Origin: Beijerinckiaceae bacterium
GTDB lineage: Bacteria > Pseudomonadota > Alphaproteobacteria > Rhizobiales > Beijerinckiaceae
Direction: 5' to 3'
NCBI GenBank assembly: GCA_947380915.1
Contig: CANCSY010000064.1
Coordinates: 1-13,827, forward strand
Length of the DNA stretch: 13,827 bases
Shown here: piece after piece, positions 1-6,469 of the stretch
Layout of the letters: every line of letters begins with the position of its first letter
How positions within the stretch are numbered: position 1 is the first letter of the stretch
Notes under the pieces: model-generated
Seen by the model: the letters and a program-made list of their open reading frames with translations, nothing else
Told to the model about the DNA's origin: nothing
Database searches by the model: none
Translations under genes and position numbers: made by a program

Positions 1-147
1 GTTCACGATCTGCGTCGTGTACCAGGTCACCTCACCTTCCTTGCGGGCGGCCTCGATCAGTTCGGGCGTCGCCGCGCGGGCCTGGCCGCACACAAGCGCC
101 AGCGCAGCCGCAATGGCCGCCCCAAGCCGGGGGTTTGTCGCAATCAT
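1..147 (-). CDS. ABC transporter extracellular solute-binding protein, N-terminal part (cut by window edge)
   Basis: Reading leftward from ATG at 147, 49 codons run to the window edge without a stop. The first 25 or so residues form a Sec signal peptide: a short positive start, an Ala/Leu-rich core, then an ARA-A cleavage site. The mature start ends in the segment KEGEVTWYTT. The 'E-G-x-V-x-W-Y-T' pattern near the mature N-terminus is typical of periplasmic binding proteins of iron(III)/family-1 ABC importers. A GGAGA Shine-Dalgarno (complement of 156-160) lies about 8 bases before the ATG, and no other in-frame ATG exists just upstream. The ligand cannot be told from this fragment. The transporter's permease and ATPase would lie to the left, outside the window. 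Confidence 0.72.
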   Translation of the reverse strand, partial: MIATNPRLGAAIAAALALVCGQARAATPELIEAARKEGEVTWYTTQIVN

Positions 148-333
148 CGACGATGTCTCCAGTTGCGGGTTGGAGCCCTTCGAGATGTTGACGGCCTGCG
201 CATGGCTGGATGCGAACAGGCCGCATCGGCGCCACTCATATCGAGCCGCCTCACCCTGCCGCAGCGTCCCCCCCGCTGATCGTTGCAGCTTGCCTATATC
301 AGCACGTCGGCGGATGACTTTCCAGAGCCCGCC
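148..333. other. Intergenic region without recognised gene
   Basis: This gap lies between the solute-binding protein start and the lipoprotein stop. It has a C7 run near 270. I see no convincing terminator, promoter or small gene; the open frames here look like chance products of high GC. Confidence 0.5.
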
Positions 334-954
334 CTAAATCCGCCCGGCGGTCCAGACCACCATCTGCGCCATGACCTGGCTGAGGGCGGCGTCGAGTGCG
401 GCGGCGGCGGCGGCGCCATCCTCGCCTGCGGGTGCAATACGCACGCTGAAAATCCTCGCGGCGGCGATGCGCCCTGCGCTTTCCTCAACCAGTCTGGCTG
501 ATATTTCCACCACTGCCTCGCCCTGGCTCAAGTCCAGGTCGAAGCGGCGGATTTCCGTATTGAGGGAATATTGCGCGACGATGCGCCCGTCAGGGCGGCC
601 GACAAAGCGCGAGAGCGCTGCGTTTTCAAAGCTTTGCAGCAGGCGCGTCTGCACAAGACGAGGCAGGCGCTCGGCCCATTGGGCGCCCTGGAAAGCAGCG
701 CGCGTATCGGGCGTGGGGCGCACCACGATGCGGTCGGAATCGGCCGGGGCTGTGGCCAGGGGCTCGCTCACCACCACCTGAGCGCTCAGCGCGCGCAGAG
801 ACCTTGCGGCGGGCGCCGCCGACAGATCGAAGGTCGCCTCGGGCCGACTGGCGCAGCCCGCCAACGACAGACCCATGGCGAAGGCCAGACCCGCCCAGCC
901 CATGCGCACGCCCGCTCGAAAGCGGCGGCGGATCATGGGCTTGGCTTCGATCAC
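334..954 (-). CDS. ABC-type transport auxiliary lipoprotein of the MCE/Mla/PqiC type
   Basis: A 206-residue protein. A basic N-terminus and hydrophobic segment (about residues 18-33) lead into a lipobox, L-A-G-C at 31-34, so it should be lipidated at Cys34 and anchored in a membrane. The rest fits the auxiliary lipoprotein family that accompanies MCE transporters (PqiC-like): an early 'R-x-L..V..S' segment, a 'A-x-W-A-E-R-L-P-R-L-V-Q' segment and 'L-x-x-S-F-E-N'. In the family it links the inner-membrane MCE complex to the outer membrane. The start is GTG at 954, preceded by GGAG six bases upstream; ATG at 936 has no good ribosome site. It normally follows the MCE gene in one operon. Here it is leftward, 120 bases behind the epimerase, and separated from the MCE operon (2199-5217). 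Confidence 0.78.
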   Translation of the reverse strand: MIEAKPMIRRRFRAGVRMGWAGLAFAMGLSLAGCASRPEATFDLSAAPAARSLRALSAQVVVSEPLATAPADSDRIVVRPTPDTRAAFQGAQWAERLPRLVQTRLLQSFENAALSRFVGRPDGRIVAQYSLNTEIRRFDLDLSQGEAVVEISARLVEESAGRIAAARIFSVRIAPAGEDGAAAAAALDAALSQVMAQMVVWTAGRI

Positions 955-1074
955 GCGAGGCTCCGAAAACGAGTCGCCGACCCTGAAGGGAGGCTGCCAA
1001 GTCAGGAGAACAGCAGGGCGCGGGGCGATGCAAGCGCGCTCTTCCTCCGCCCACCGTTCTTTGCGGCGCCTGCC

Positions 1075-2070
1075 TCAGCCCCAGACTTCGGGACCGGGGG
1101 GCTGGATGACGCAGTCCTCGTAAACAAGGTGGGGGCTGCGGTCGCGGGCCAGCAGCAGCGGCCCATCCAGATCCACAAAGCGGCAGCGGGGCGCCAGCAA
1201 GAGAGCGGGCGCCATCGCCAGCGAGGTGCCCACCATGCAACCGACGAACAGGCCAAAGCCCAGACGCTCGGCCTCATCCGCCAGAAGCAGGGCCTCCGTG
1301 AGGCCACCGGTCTTGTCCAGCTTGATGTTGATGAGGTCATAACGCTCGCGCAGGGCCGCCAACCCCGCCCGGTCGTGGATGCTCTCATCGGCGCAAACCG
1401 GGATGGTGCGCGGCCGCTGGATCAGGGCCTCGTCGCGCCCCTGCGGCAAGGGCTGCTCTATGAGGAGCACGCCCGCAGCCTCGCAGGCGGCGAAGAGGCG
1501 AGGCAGGTCCTCCGGACGCCAGGCCTCGTTGGCGTCGACGATCAACTCGCTGCGAGGCGCTGCGGCGCGCACGGCCGCCAGCCGCGCCTCATCTCCAACC
1601 CCGCCGAGCTTCAGCTTCAACAGGGGCTTGTCCTGATGCAGCGCCGCCTGCTCCGCCATGGCGTGCGGCGCGCCGACGGACAGGGTGAAGGCTGTCACCA
1701 CCGGCGCGATGCGATGCAGGCCCGCGATTTCATGGGCGCGGACGCCGAGGCGCTTGGCCTCAAGATCCCAAAGGGCGCAATCCAGAGCGTTGCGGGCGGC
1801 GCCAGCGGGCAGCAGGGCTTGCAGGGCGTCGCGCTCCAGCCCCGCCTCCACAGCCCCGCGCAGCCCCTCCACGGCCGCGACGACGCCATCCAGGGTCTCG
1901 CCGAAGCGACCATAGGGCACGCATTCGCCGCGCCCGCGAAATAACCCCTCCTCGATGGTGACCGTCACCACCTCGGCCACGCTCTTGGCCCCGCGCGAGA
2001 TGACGAAGGGGGCGGCGAGATCGAACCGCTCCACCCTGACGCTCAGGCGCCGTATCTGCGATTCCCTCAT
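1075..2070 (-). CDS. Dipeptide epimerase (L-Ala-D/L-Glu epimerase-like, enolase superfamily)
   Basis: A 331-residue muconate-lactonizing-subgroup enolase-superfamily enzyme. The catalytic set is in place: K-L-K (Lys152, Lys154), the metal ligands Asp179 (in VDANEAW), Glu205 (in IEQPLP) and Asp228 (in CADES), and the opposite-face base Lys250 (in INIKLDK). A D-x-D pair at 300/302 (VDLDGP) matches the motif that dipeptide epimerases use to hold the substrate's free amino group. The expected reaction is epimerisation of the second residue of L-Ala-D-Glu from murein, allowing its recycling. An N-acetyl-D-glutamate racemase of the related DgcA type is a possible alternative, but no DUF1611 partner gene is seen. 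The ATG at 2070 has an ideal GGAGG five bases upstream; a longer in-frame extension reaching 2388 overlaps the divergent permease gene and is not real. Confidence 0.85.
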   Translation of the reverse strand: MRESQIRRLSVRVERFDLAAPFVISRGAKSVAEVVTVTIEEGLFRGRGECVPYGRFGETLDGVVAAVEGLRGAVEAGLERDALQALLPAGAARNALDCALWDLEAKRLGVRAHEIAGLHRIAPVVTAFTLSVGAPHAMAEQAALHQDKPLLKLKLGGVGDEARLAAVRAAAPRSELIVDANEAWRPEDLPRLFAACEAAGVLLIEQPLPQGRDEALIQRPRTIPVCADESIHDRAGLAALRERYDLINIKLDKTGGLTEALLLADEAERLGFGLFVGCMVGTSLAMAPALLLAPRCRFVDLDGPLLLARDRSPHLVYEDCVIQPPGPEVWG

Positions 2071-2092
2071 CCTGACCTCCCGGATTGGACTG

Positions 2093-2120
2093 TTTATAAA
2101 GGCAAACGCCCCCGCGCCAA
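2093..2120 (-). promoter_or_regulatory. Candidate promoter for the epimerase gene
   Basis: On the minus strand a TATAAA box (complement of 2093-2098) lies 16 bases after TTGGCG (complement of 2115-2120, four of six matches to TTGACA). This puts a start site about 15-17 bases before the Shine-Dalgarno/ATG at 2070. It sits in the 128-base divergent region shared with the lipid-transport operon; no equally good promoter for the rightward genes was found. Confidence 0.4.
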
Positions 2121-2198
2121 ATCGGCTCCGGCTCGACTTGAAGGGGGTGTTGGGCTTAAAAGAGGGGGCTGGCCCCGGGCGGCCCGCCGGGCGACTGA

Positions 2199-3329
2199 AT
2201 GACCGCTGAACCCTCCTTCGCGACCGACCAAGGCTCAAACGGGCTGACGCTGCGCCTGAGCGGCCGCTGGACCATTGACGCCCATCGCCTCGAAGCGCAG
2301 GCGGACGCCCTGCTGGCGGCGGTGCGCGGCGCGCGCAGCGTCGTGCTTGATCTCTCCCGCCTGGAAGCCATGGACACCGCAGGCGCATGGCTCATTGATC
2401 GCGCCCGCAACGCGGTGACGAAAACAGGCGGTCCATGCCTGCTTGCAGGCGCCCGGGCCGAATATGAAATCCTGCTGGACGCCGCCCATTATCGCAGCTT
2501 TGACGCAGAGGAGAGGCCGCGCGGATCGGCGCTCATGAGGCTGCTGACCGACATCGGCAAGACTGTGGTGGGGTTCATCGACGATCTCCATGCGGGCGTC
2601 GCCTTTCTGGGGCAGATCGTCTCCGCCTTGTTGCGGATCATTTTCAAGCCCGCGCGCCTGCGCACGACTTCGGTGGTCTTCCACCTCGACAGCTTCGGCC
2701 TGCGCGCCTTGCCCATTATCGCGCTGATCAATTTTCTGGTGGGCTGCATCGTGGCGCAGCAGGGCATCTTCCAGTTGCAGCGCTTTGGCGCCGCGACTTT
2801 CGCGGTGGATCTGATCGGGATTCTGGTGCTGCGGGAACTCGCGGTGCTGCTCACCTCCATCATGGTGGCGGGCCGTTCGGGCTCGGCGATCACGGCCGAG
2901 GTAGGCGCCATGAAGATGCGCGAGGAGATCGACGCCTTGCGGGTGATGGGCCTCGACCCCGTCGAAGTGCTGATCGTGCCGCGTTTTCTGGCCCTGCTCA
3001 TCGCCCTGCCGCTGCTGACCTTCGTGGCGGATATGGCGGCGATCGCGGGCGGCTTGCTGGTGGCCTGGATCTATGGGGGCATCAGCCCCGAGATCTTCCT
3101 GTCGCGCTTGCAGAACGCCATCGCGCTCAACACCTTTCTGGTGGGCCTCATCAAGGCGCCTTTCATGGCGACGGTGATCGCGCTCATCGCCGCCATGGAA
3201 GGCTTTGCGGTGCAGGGCTCGGCGGAATCCCTTGGCAAGCGGGTCACCGCTTCCGTGGTGAAAGCCATCTTCATGGTGATCGTGGTGGATGGGCTCTTCG
3301 CCATGTTTTTCGCAGCGATCAGATACTGA
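2199..3329 (+). CDS. mlaE: MlaE-type lipid ABC transporter permease with N-terminal STAS domain
   Basis: A 376-residue inner-membrane protein. Residues about 15-100 form a STAS domain, with the strand-turn VVLDLSRLEAMDTAG in the place of stand-alone MlaB. Residues about 115-376 are the MlaE permease with five or so hydrophobic helices. The family hallmarks are present: R-E-L-A-V-L-L-T-S-I-M-V-A-G-R-S-G (212-228) and the cytoplasmic coupling segment M-K-M-R-E-E-I-D-A-L-x-V-M-G-L-D-P (238-254), which contacts the ATPase. It is the first gene of an operon with the ATPase and MCE protein and should move phospholipids or other lipids between membranes. The start at 2199 has no clear Shine-Dalgarno, so initiation may be weak or misplaced by a few codons. 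The ATPase gene begins one base after its stop. Confidence 0.92.
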   Translation: MTAEPSFATDQGSNGLTLRLSGRWTIDAHRLEAQADALLAAVRGARSVVLDLSRLEAMDTAGAWLIDRARNAVTKTGGPCLLAGARAEYEILLDAAHYRSFDAEERPRGSALMRLLTDIGKTVVGFIDDLHAGVAFLGQIVSALLRIIFKPARLRTTSVVFHLDSFGLRALPIIALINFLVGCIVAQQGIFQLQRFGAATFAVDLIGILVLRELAVLLTSIMVAGRSGSAITAEVGAMKMREEIDALRVMGLDPVEVLIVPRFLALLIALPLLTFVADMAAIAGGLLVAWIYGGISPEIFLSRLQNAIALNTFLVGLIKAPFMATVIALIAAMEGFAVQGSAESLGKRVTASVVKAIFMVIVVDGLFAMFFAAIRY

Positions 3330-3330
3330 A

Positions 3331-4158
3331 ATGAGCCACGCGCCCCCCACCCTCCGCACACAGACCTCCGCGCCAGACGATGTCGCCATCAGCGTGCGCG
3401 GCCTTGATCTGGGGTTTGGGGCGCGTCTGATTTTGCGCGGCCTTGATCTTGATGTGAAGCGCGGCGAGGTGCTGGGCTTCGTGGGCGGCTCGGGCACCGG
3501 CAAATCCGTGCTCATGCGCGCCATTCTGGGGCTGGCGAACAAGAGCGCCGGGCGCATCGAGGTTTTCGGCCGGGATCTCGACGCCCTGCCCCCGCGCGAG
3601 CGGCAGGCGCTGGAGCGGCGCTGCGGGGTGCTGTTCCAGCAGGGCGCGCTGTTTTCGGGGCTGACTGTGCTGCAGAATGTGCAGGCGCCCATGCGCGAAT
3701 ATCTCGACCTCTCGCAGCCGCTGATGGATGAGCTGGCGCGGATGAAGATCGCCATGGTCGGACTGCGGCCCGATGCGGCGGAGAAATTCCCGTCGGAACT
3801 CTCCGGTGGCATGATCAAGCGCGCCGCGCTGGCCCGCGCGCTGGCGCTCGACCCGGACATCCTGTTTCTGGACGAGCCCACCTCGGGCCTCGACCCCATT
3901 GGCGCGGCCGAATTCGACGAACTCATCGCCACCCTGCAAAAGACGCTGGGGCTGACGGTCTTCATGGTGACGCATGATCTGGGCAGCCTCTATTCCATCT
4001 GCGACCGCATCGCGGCGCTGGCCGATGGCAAGGTGATCGCGGTGGGGACGGTGGCGCAGATGCTGGCGAGCGATCACCCCTGGCTGCGCTCCTATTTTCA
4101 TGGAAAGCGCGCCAGCCAACTGACGCCGCCGCCAGCCCCCGACACGCCCGCATCTTGA
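3331..4158 (+). CDS. mlaF: MlaF-type lipid ABC transporter ATPase
   Basis: A 276-residue ABC ATPase. Walker A is GGSGTGKS (52-59), the Q-loop FQQGALF lies around 102-108, the signature is LSGGM (157-161), Walker B ILFLDEP is at 177-183 with catalytic Glu182, and the switch His is His215 (VTHD). The 'FQQGALFSGLTV' Q-loop and 'LSGGMIKR' signature are those of the MlaF/Ttg2A branch that powers MCE transporters. ATG 3331 starts one base after the permease stop, so translation is probably coupled. An upstream in-frame start at 3289 lies inside the permease gene and is unlikely. The first 15 or so residues and the Pro/Ala-rich tail are not part of the ABC fold. Confidence 0.93.
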   Translation: MSHAPPTLRTQTSAPDDVAISVRGLDLGFGARLILRGLDLDVKRGEVLGFVGGSGTGKSVLMRAILGLANKSAGRIEVFGRDLDALPPRERQALERRCGVLFQQGALFSGLTVLQNVQAPMREYLDLSQPLMDELARMKIAMVGLRPDAAEKFPSELSGGMIKRAALARALALDPDILFLDEPTSGLDPIGAAEFDELIATLQKTLGLTVFMVTHDLGSLYSICDRIAALADGKVIAVGTVAQMLASDHPWLRSYFHGKRASQLTPPPAPDTPAS

Positions 4159-4209
4159 AACGGCCGTGAATCGCTGCGAGGGTCTCGTCTTGCCCGAAGT
4201 GGAGAGCCT

Positions 4210-5217
4210 ATGGAGACCAAAGCCAATTACGCCCTGATCGGCGCCTTCACCCTCAGCGTGATCGCCGCCGCCTTCGGCTTTGTGTTCTGGTTTTCGGGCG
4301 GCGACAAGCCGGCGAACCGGAAGGTCTTCCGCATCGTCTTTTCAAGCTCGGTCTCGGGCCTGTCGCGCGGGGCCTATGTGCTGTTCAACGGGCTGCGGGT
4401 GGGCGAGGTGACCAAGATCGACCTCGCGGACAATCCCTCCTTCGTTTTCGCCCTGGTGGAGATCGACCCGCGCACCCCCGTCAAAACCGACACCCGCGCC
4501 CGCCTCGAATATCAGGGCCTCACCGGCGTCGCCTCGGTGGCGCTGACGGGCGGCTCGCCCAGCGCCGCAGAACCGGCCAAAATGGGTGCCGCCTTGCCCG
4601 AAATCGTCGCGGATCGGTCGGATTTCCAGAACATTCTGGAGACCATGCAGAACCTGTCGGGCAGGCTCGACAAGGTGCTCGACAAGACCGACCGGCTGGT
4701 GGACGAGAATGCGGGCACGATCACCAGCATTCTGAAAAACGTCGATTCCTTCTCGAAGTCCCTCGCCGACAATTCCTCCGGCCTGCAGGACTTCACCACC
4801 ACCCTGGCGGAGGTGGGCCGCAGCCTGAAGCCCTTCGTGGAGACGCTGGACCGCAACAGCGGCAATATCGACGCCATCATGAAGGACACGCGAGAGCTGA
4901 CCGCCCGCCTCAACGGCGCCTCCTCGAAGCTGGACGGCTTGATGGGCGCCCCCGGCGGGCCGGGCCTGTTCGACGAGGTGGCCGACGCCGCCAAGTCCAT
5001 GCGCAAGCTGGCGGACAATCTGGATGTGCGGACCAAGGAGATCGCTGGCGGCATCAAGCAATTCACCGGGCCGGGCCTGCGCCAGTACGAGGCCCTGGCC
5101 GCCGAGGGCCGCCGGACGCTTGAAGAGATCAACCGCGCGGTGAAGTCGCTGGAGAAGAATCCCCAGCAGTTGATCTTCGGCGCCAAGCCGCAAGTGCCCG
5201 AACATGCGGGACGGTGA
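4210..5217 (+). CDS. mlaD: MlaD/MCE-domain lipid-transport protein
   Basis: A 335-residue protein anchored by one N-terminal membrane helix (about residues 8-29), followed by one MCE domain (about 38-115) with the typical 'G-L-x-x-G-x-x-V-x-x-x-G-L-R-V-G-x-V' pattern and an end marked by G-L-T-G. After the domain comes a long helical, polar region (about 125-335) rich in Leu/Asp/Asn heptad-like spacing, as in the longer MlaD homologues that form periplasmic needles or tunnels. It is the periplasmic substrate-handling subunit of the transporter encoded by the two genes before it. A GGAGAG ribosome site is five to seven bases before ATG 4210. The gap of 51 bases to the ATPase has no terminator, so one transcript is likely. 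No lipoprotein gene follows, contrary to the usual layout. Confidence 0.9.
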   Translation: METKANYALIGAFTLSVIAAAFGFVFWFSGGDKPANRKVFRIVFSSSVSGLSRGAYVLFNGLRVGEVTKIDLADNPSFVFALVEIDPRTPVKTDTRARLEYQGLTGVASVALTGGSPSAAEPAKMGAALPEIVADRSDFQNILETMQNLSGRLDKVLDKTDRLVDENAGTITSILKNVDSFSKSLADNSSGLQDFTTTLAEVGRSLKPFVETLDRNSGNIDAIMKDTRELTARLNGASSKLDGLMGAPGGPGLFDEVADAAKSMRKLADNLDVRTKEIAGGIKQFTGPGLRQYEALAAEGRRTLEEINRAVKSLEKNPQQLIFGAKPQVPEHAGR

Positions 5218-5227
5218 GGCGGCCAGC

Positions 5228-5256
5228 TTCACGATTTCTTGATAAAATCCTATAAA
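5228..5256 (+). promoter_or_regulatory. Candidate promoter in front of the small-RNA candidate
   Basis: TTCACG (5228-5233, four of six matches to TTGACA) is followed by exactly 17 bases and TATAAA (5251-5256), in a sharply AT-rich patch just after the MCE stop codon. Predicted start about 5262-5264. The strong local drop in GC in a GC-rich genome supports a promoter; the hexamer assignment itself is uncertain. Confidence 0.4.
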
Positions 5257-5261
5257 TTGAG

Positions 5262-5411
5262 ATTTTTCTATTTTTTCATTGCCAAGGCTCAAAGCTTGGG
5301 CTACTCAAGATTCAGCTCTTAAGTGAGCGTACTGGAGATCGCAACCCTCCCGCGATCCTCTGGTACCACCTCAACCGCCCCTTCGGCTTGTCCGTCCGGG
5401 GCGGTTTTTTT
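5262..5411 (+). ncRNA. Candidate small RNA with anti-Shine-Dalgarno loop
   Basis: About 150 bases with no plausible protein but dense structure. Hairpins are CCAAG/CTTGG (5282-5286 with 5295-5299), CTCAAGA/TCTT..GAG (about 5304-5326), and GATCGC/GCGATC (5337-5342 with 5352-5357) whose nine-base loop AACCCTCCC presents a CCCUCCC anti-Shine-Dalgarno sequence. A strong intrinsic terminator closes the unit. A promoter-like patch stands just upstream. C/U-rich loops of this sort are used by several alphaproteobacterial trans-acting small RNAs to block ribosome sites. I do not recognise the family. It could instead be the 3' untranslated end of the MCE operon or an attenuator in the hsp20 leader. 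Confidence 0.4.
5373..5411 (+). terminator. Rho-independent terminator
   Basis: AACCGCCCC (5373-5381) pairs perfectly with GGGGCGGTT (5398-5406) around a 16-base loop, followed by T7 (5405-5411). This is the clearest intrinsic terminator in the window. It ends either the small-RNA candidate, the MCE operon, or both, and it separates them from hsp20. Confidence 0.8.
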
Positions 5412-5446
5412 ATGGGGTCGTTGTGGACCCTCCTTGTTCCAGATCA

Positions 5447-5508
5447 GAGCCCTCCCTGCCAAATTGATGTTTGTTTTCAATGGGGAGCTGGCTCAGAGCA
5501 TCAGGAGC
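5447..5508 (+). promoter_or_regulatory. Structured hsp20 leader, possible RNA thermometer
   Basis: GAGCC (5447-5451) pairs with GGCTC (5490-5494), CTCCC (5452-5456) with GGGAG (5483-5487), and ATTGA (5463-5467) with TCAAT (5477-5481), forming one long imperfect hairpin just before the ribosome site AGGAG (5503-5507). CTCC at 5452-5455 could alternatively pair with the ribosome site, and GCTC at 5491-5494 with GAGC at 5505-5508. Small heat-shock genes of rhizobia commonly carry such leaders (ROSE elements) that melt on heating. The fit here is structural only; I do not see the full ROSE consensus, and the transcription start is unknown. Confidence 0.35.
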
Positions 5509-5513
5509 GCACC

Positions 5514-6038
5514 ATGAGATTTCCCAGTCTGTGGACCGGCCCGGACATCGCCGATCCCTTCCGCATGATGCGGCGCGAGATAGATGAACTCTTCAGCGAC
5601 TTCGCCCAGCGCATGCCTGTGACCGCCGGCGGGTTGCGGATACCCGCCATCAACATCGCCGAGACCGATGGGCAGATGGAGATCACCGCCGAACTGCCAG
5701 GCGTCGACCAGAAGGACATCAAGCTCGCCATCGAGGGCAAACGCGTGGTGCTGACCGGCGAGAAGAAGCAGGAGACGAAGAAGGACGAAAAGGGCTGGCA
5801 TGTGATGGAGCGCAGCTTCGGCTCCTTCCGCCGCGAAATCGACCTGCCCTTCGAGCCGCCCGCCGACGCGGTGGAGGCCAGCTTCGAGAACGGCGTGCTC
5901 TATCTCAGCGTGAAAAAGCCCGCCGCCCTGAAGCAGCAGCAAAAGACCATCGAAATCAAGACGGGCGCCCCCAAGGCGCAGATCGCCCAGGGGCAGACGG
6001 GCGAGCAACCGGGCAAGCAGGGCGGCAAGGCGGCTTGA
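5514..6038 (+). CDS. Small heat-shock protein, Hsp20/alpha-crystallin family
   Basis: A 174-residue cytoplasmic holdase chaperone. The alpha-crystallin domain spans about 43-135 and shows PAINIAETD, ITAELPGV and the closing ENGVL-Y-L-S-V strand with the G-V-L signature (127-129). The C-terminal I-x-I anchor that docks into neighbouring subunits is I-E-I at 146-148, followed by a Gln/Gly/Lys-rich flexible tail. ATG 5514 has AGGAG six bases upstream, an ideal ribosome site; an in-frame extension back to 5388 would run through the leader hairpin and part of the terminator and is rejected. Heat control is likely through the leader, an RpoH promoter, or both; a CTTG at 5433-5436 is the only -35-like trace seen between the terminator and the gene. 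Confidence 0.92.
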   Translation: MRFPSLWTGPDIADPFRMMRREIDELFSDFAQRMPVTAGGLRIPAINIAETDGQMEITAELPGVDQKDIKLAIEGKRVVLTGEKKQETKKDEKGWHVMERSFGSFRREIDLPFEPPADAVEASFENGVLYLSVKKPAALKQQQKTIEIKTGAPKAQIAQGQTGEQPGKQGGKAA

Positions 6039-6044
6039 ATTGGC

Positions 6045-6059
6045 GGCGAGCGGCTCGCC
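6045..6059 (+). terminator. Stem-loop just after hsp20 stop
   Basis: GGCGAG (6045-6050) and CTCGCC (6054-6059) pair with a three-base loop seven bases after the stop codon. There is no T-run behind it, so it may only protect the message end or act as a weak terminator. Confidence 0.35.
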
Positions 6060-6072
6060 TAAGTATCTGAAA

Positions 6073-6087
6073 TAAAGTGTAACTTTA
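6073..6087. promoter_or_regulatory. Perfect inverted repeat TAAAGT-GTA-ACTTTA
   Basis: A 15-base perfect palindrome with a three-base centre in an AT-rich stretch after hsp20. It has the size of a dimeric regulator site, but no promoter or gene start directly next to it supports this. Function unknown. Confidence 0.25.
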
Positions 6088-6090
6088 TAA

Positions 6091-6145
6091 CCCTCCCCCT
6101 CGTGGGGAGGGTCGGCTCGCGACGCGAGACGGGGTGGGGGGGGGC
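6091..6145. repeat. REP-like palindromic repeat, left half-unit, with G9 run
   Basis: CCCTCCCC (6091-6098) pairs with GGGGAGGG (6104-6111), followed by CTCGCG/CGCGAG (6116-6121 with 6123-6128) and a G-rich end that includes nine consecutive G (6136-6144). This is the pattern of short palindromic intergenic repeats widespread in Rhizobiales genomes. Together with the unit at 6207-6241 it may form the two ends of one mosaic element. Confidence 0.5.
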
Positions 6146-6204
6146 GCGCGCGGCTGATCGGCAGCGCGGGCCGCCACAGGCGCTCATTTCAGAGATTGCG
6201 CTCG

Positions 6205-6241
6205 CCCCCAACTCTCTCCTCTCTCCCCACAAGGGGGAGAG
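6205..6241. repeat. REP-like palindromic repeat, right half-unit
   Basis: CTCTCCCC (6221-6228) pairs with GGGGAGAG (6234-6241) around a five-base loop, preceded by CCCCCAACTCTCTCC. It mirrors the left unit at 6091-6145 in base composition and orientation, as in paired REP-type elements. It lies only 36 bases left of the duplicated regulator end that opens the insertion. Confidence 0.5.
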
Positions 6242-6277
6242 AAGCTGCGGGCGTTGCGCCTGAAAAACCTTGCTCGA

Positions 6278-6370
6278 CTACTCCATCACCGCCGCGCGCA
6301 GGATGCACACCATCGTCGCCCGCGCCGGTTCCCCCGACAGGTTGCGGATCACATGCGGGCGGTCGCAGCG
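6278..6370 (-). repeat. 93-base direct repeat, left copy
   Basis: Identical over all 93 bases to 8634-8726. On the minus strand it encodes the last 30 residues and the TAG stop of the XRE-cupin regulator. Homology resumes for 15 bases (6371-6385 with 8738-8752) after an 11-base deletion in this copy, then ends. Confidence 0.95.
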
Positions 6371-6385
6371 TCTCGCCCGCCTTGG
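6278..6385 (-). pseudogene. Duplicated 3' fragment of the XRE-cupin regulator gene
   Basis: On the minus strand this reads the C-terminal end of the cupin domain (R-C-D-R-P-H-V-I-R-N through A-V-M-E, stop), identical to residues 176-205 of the intact gene. Compared with it, the fragment lacks 11 bases (the equivalent of 8727-8737), which shifts the frame, and homology stops at 6385. Upstream of that (6386 onward) is unrelated AT-rich sequence, so no functional protein is expected. An open frame of 64 codons covering it is a chance fusion. Confidence 0.85.
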
Positions 6386-6406
6386 TGTTTTTCCATTAAT
6401 TTCTGA

Positions 6407-6436
6407 TTGATCAAATGCCACAAAATCTGAGATAAA
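6407..6436 (+). promoter_or_regulatory. Candidate promoter for the DUF262 gene
   Basis: TTGATC (6407-6412) and GATAAA (6431-6436) with an 18-base spacer, both with four or more matches to the vegetative consensus, in the AT-rich leader. The transcript would start near 6443, about 70 bases before the GTG start. Confidence 0.35.
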
Positions 6437-6469
6437 TACACAAGCTTGGCAACGAATCGGACTGTTGAG

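Noticed and set aside
571..1944. A 457-codon plus-strand open frame
   Set aside because: It lies antisense to the lipoprotein and epimerase genes and its composition (Gln/Arg/His/Gly/Ala-rich) is that of a GC-rich antisense shadow; no motif is visible.
2235..3965. A 576-codon minus-strand open frame
   Set aside because: It is antisense to the MlaE and MlaF genes, which have unmistakable motifs; its His/Arg/Gln-rich product is typical of a shadow frame.
5388..5513. N-terminal extension of Hsp20 back to 5388
   Set aside because: It would begin inside the terminator loop and translate the structured leader; ATG 5514 has an ideal ribosome site and matches the family start.
6091..6241. CRISPR-like repeats
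   Set aside because: There are only two unlike palindromic units with no regular spacers; they fit REP-type elements instead.
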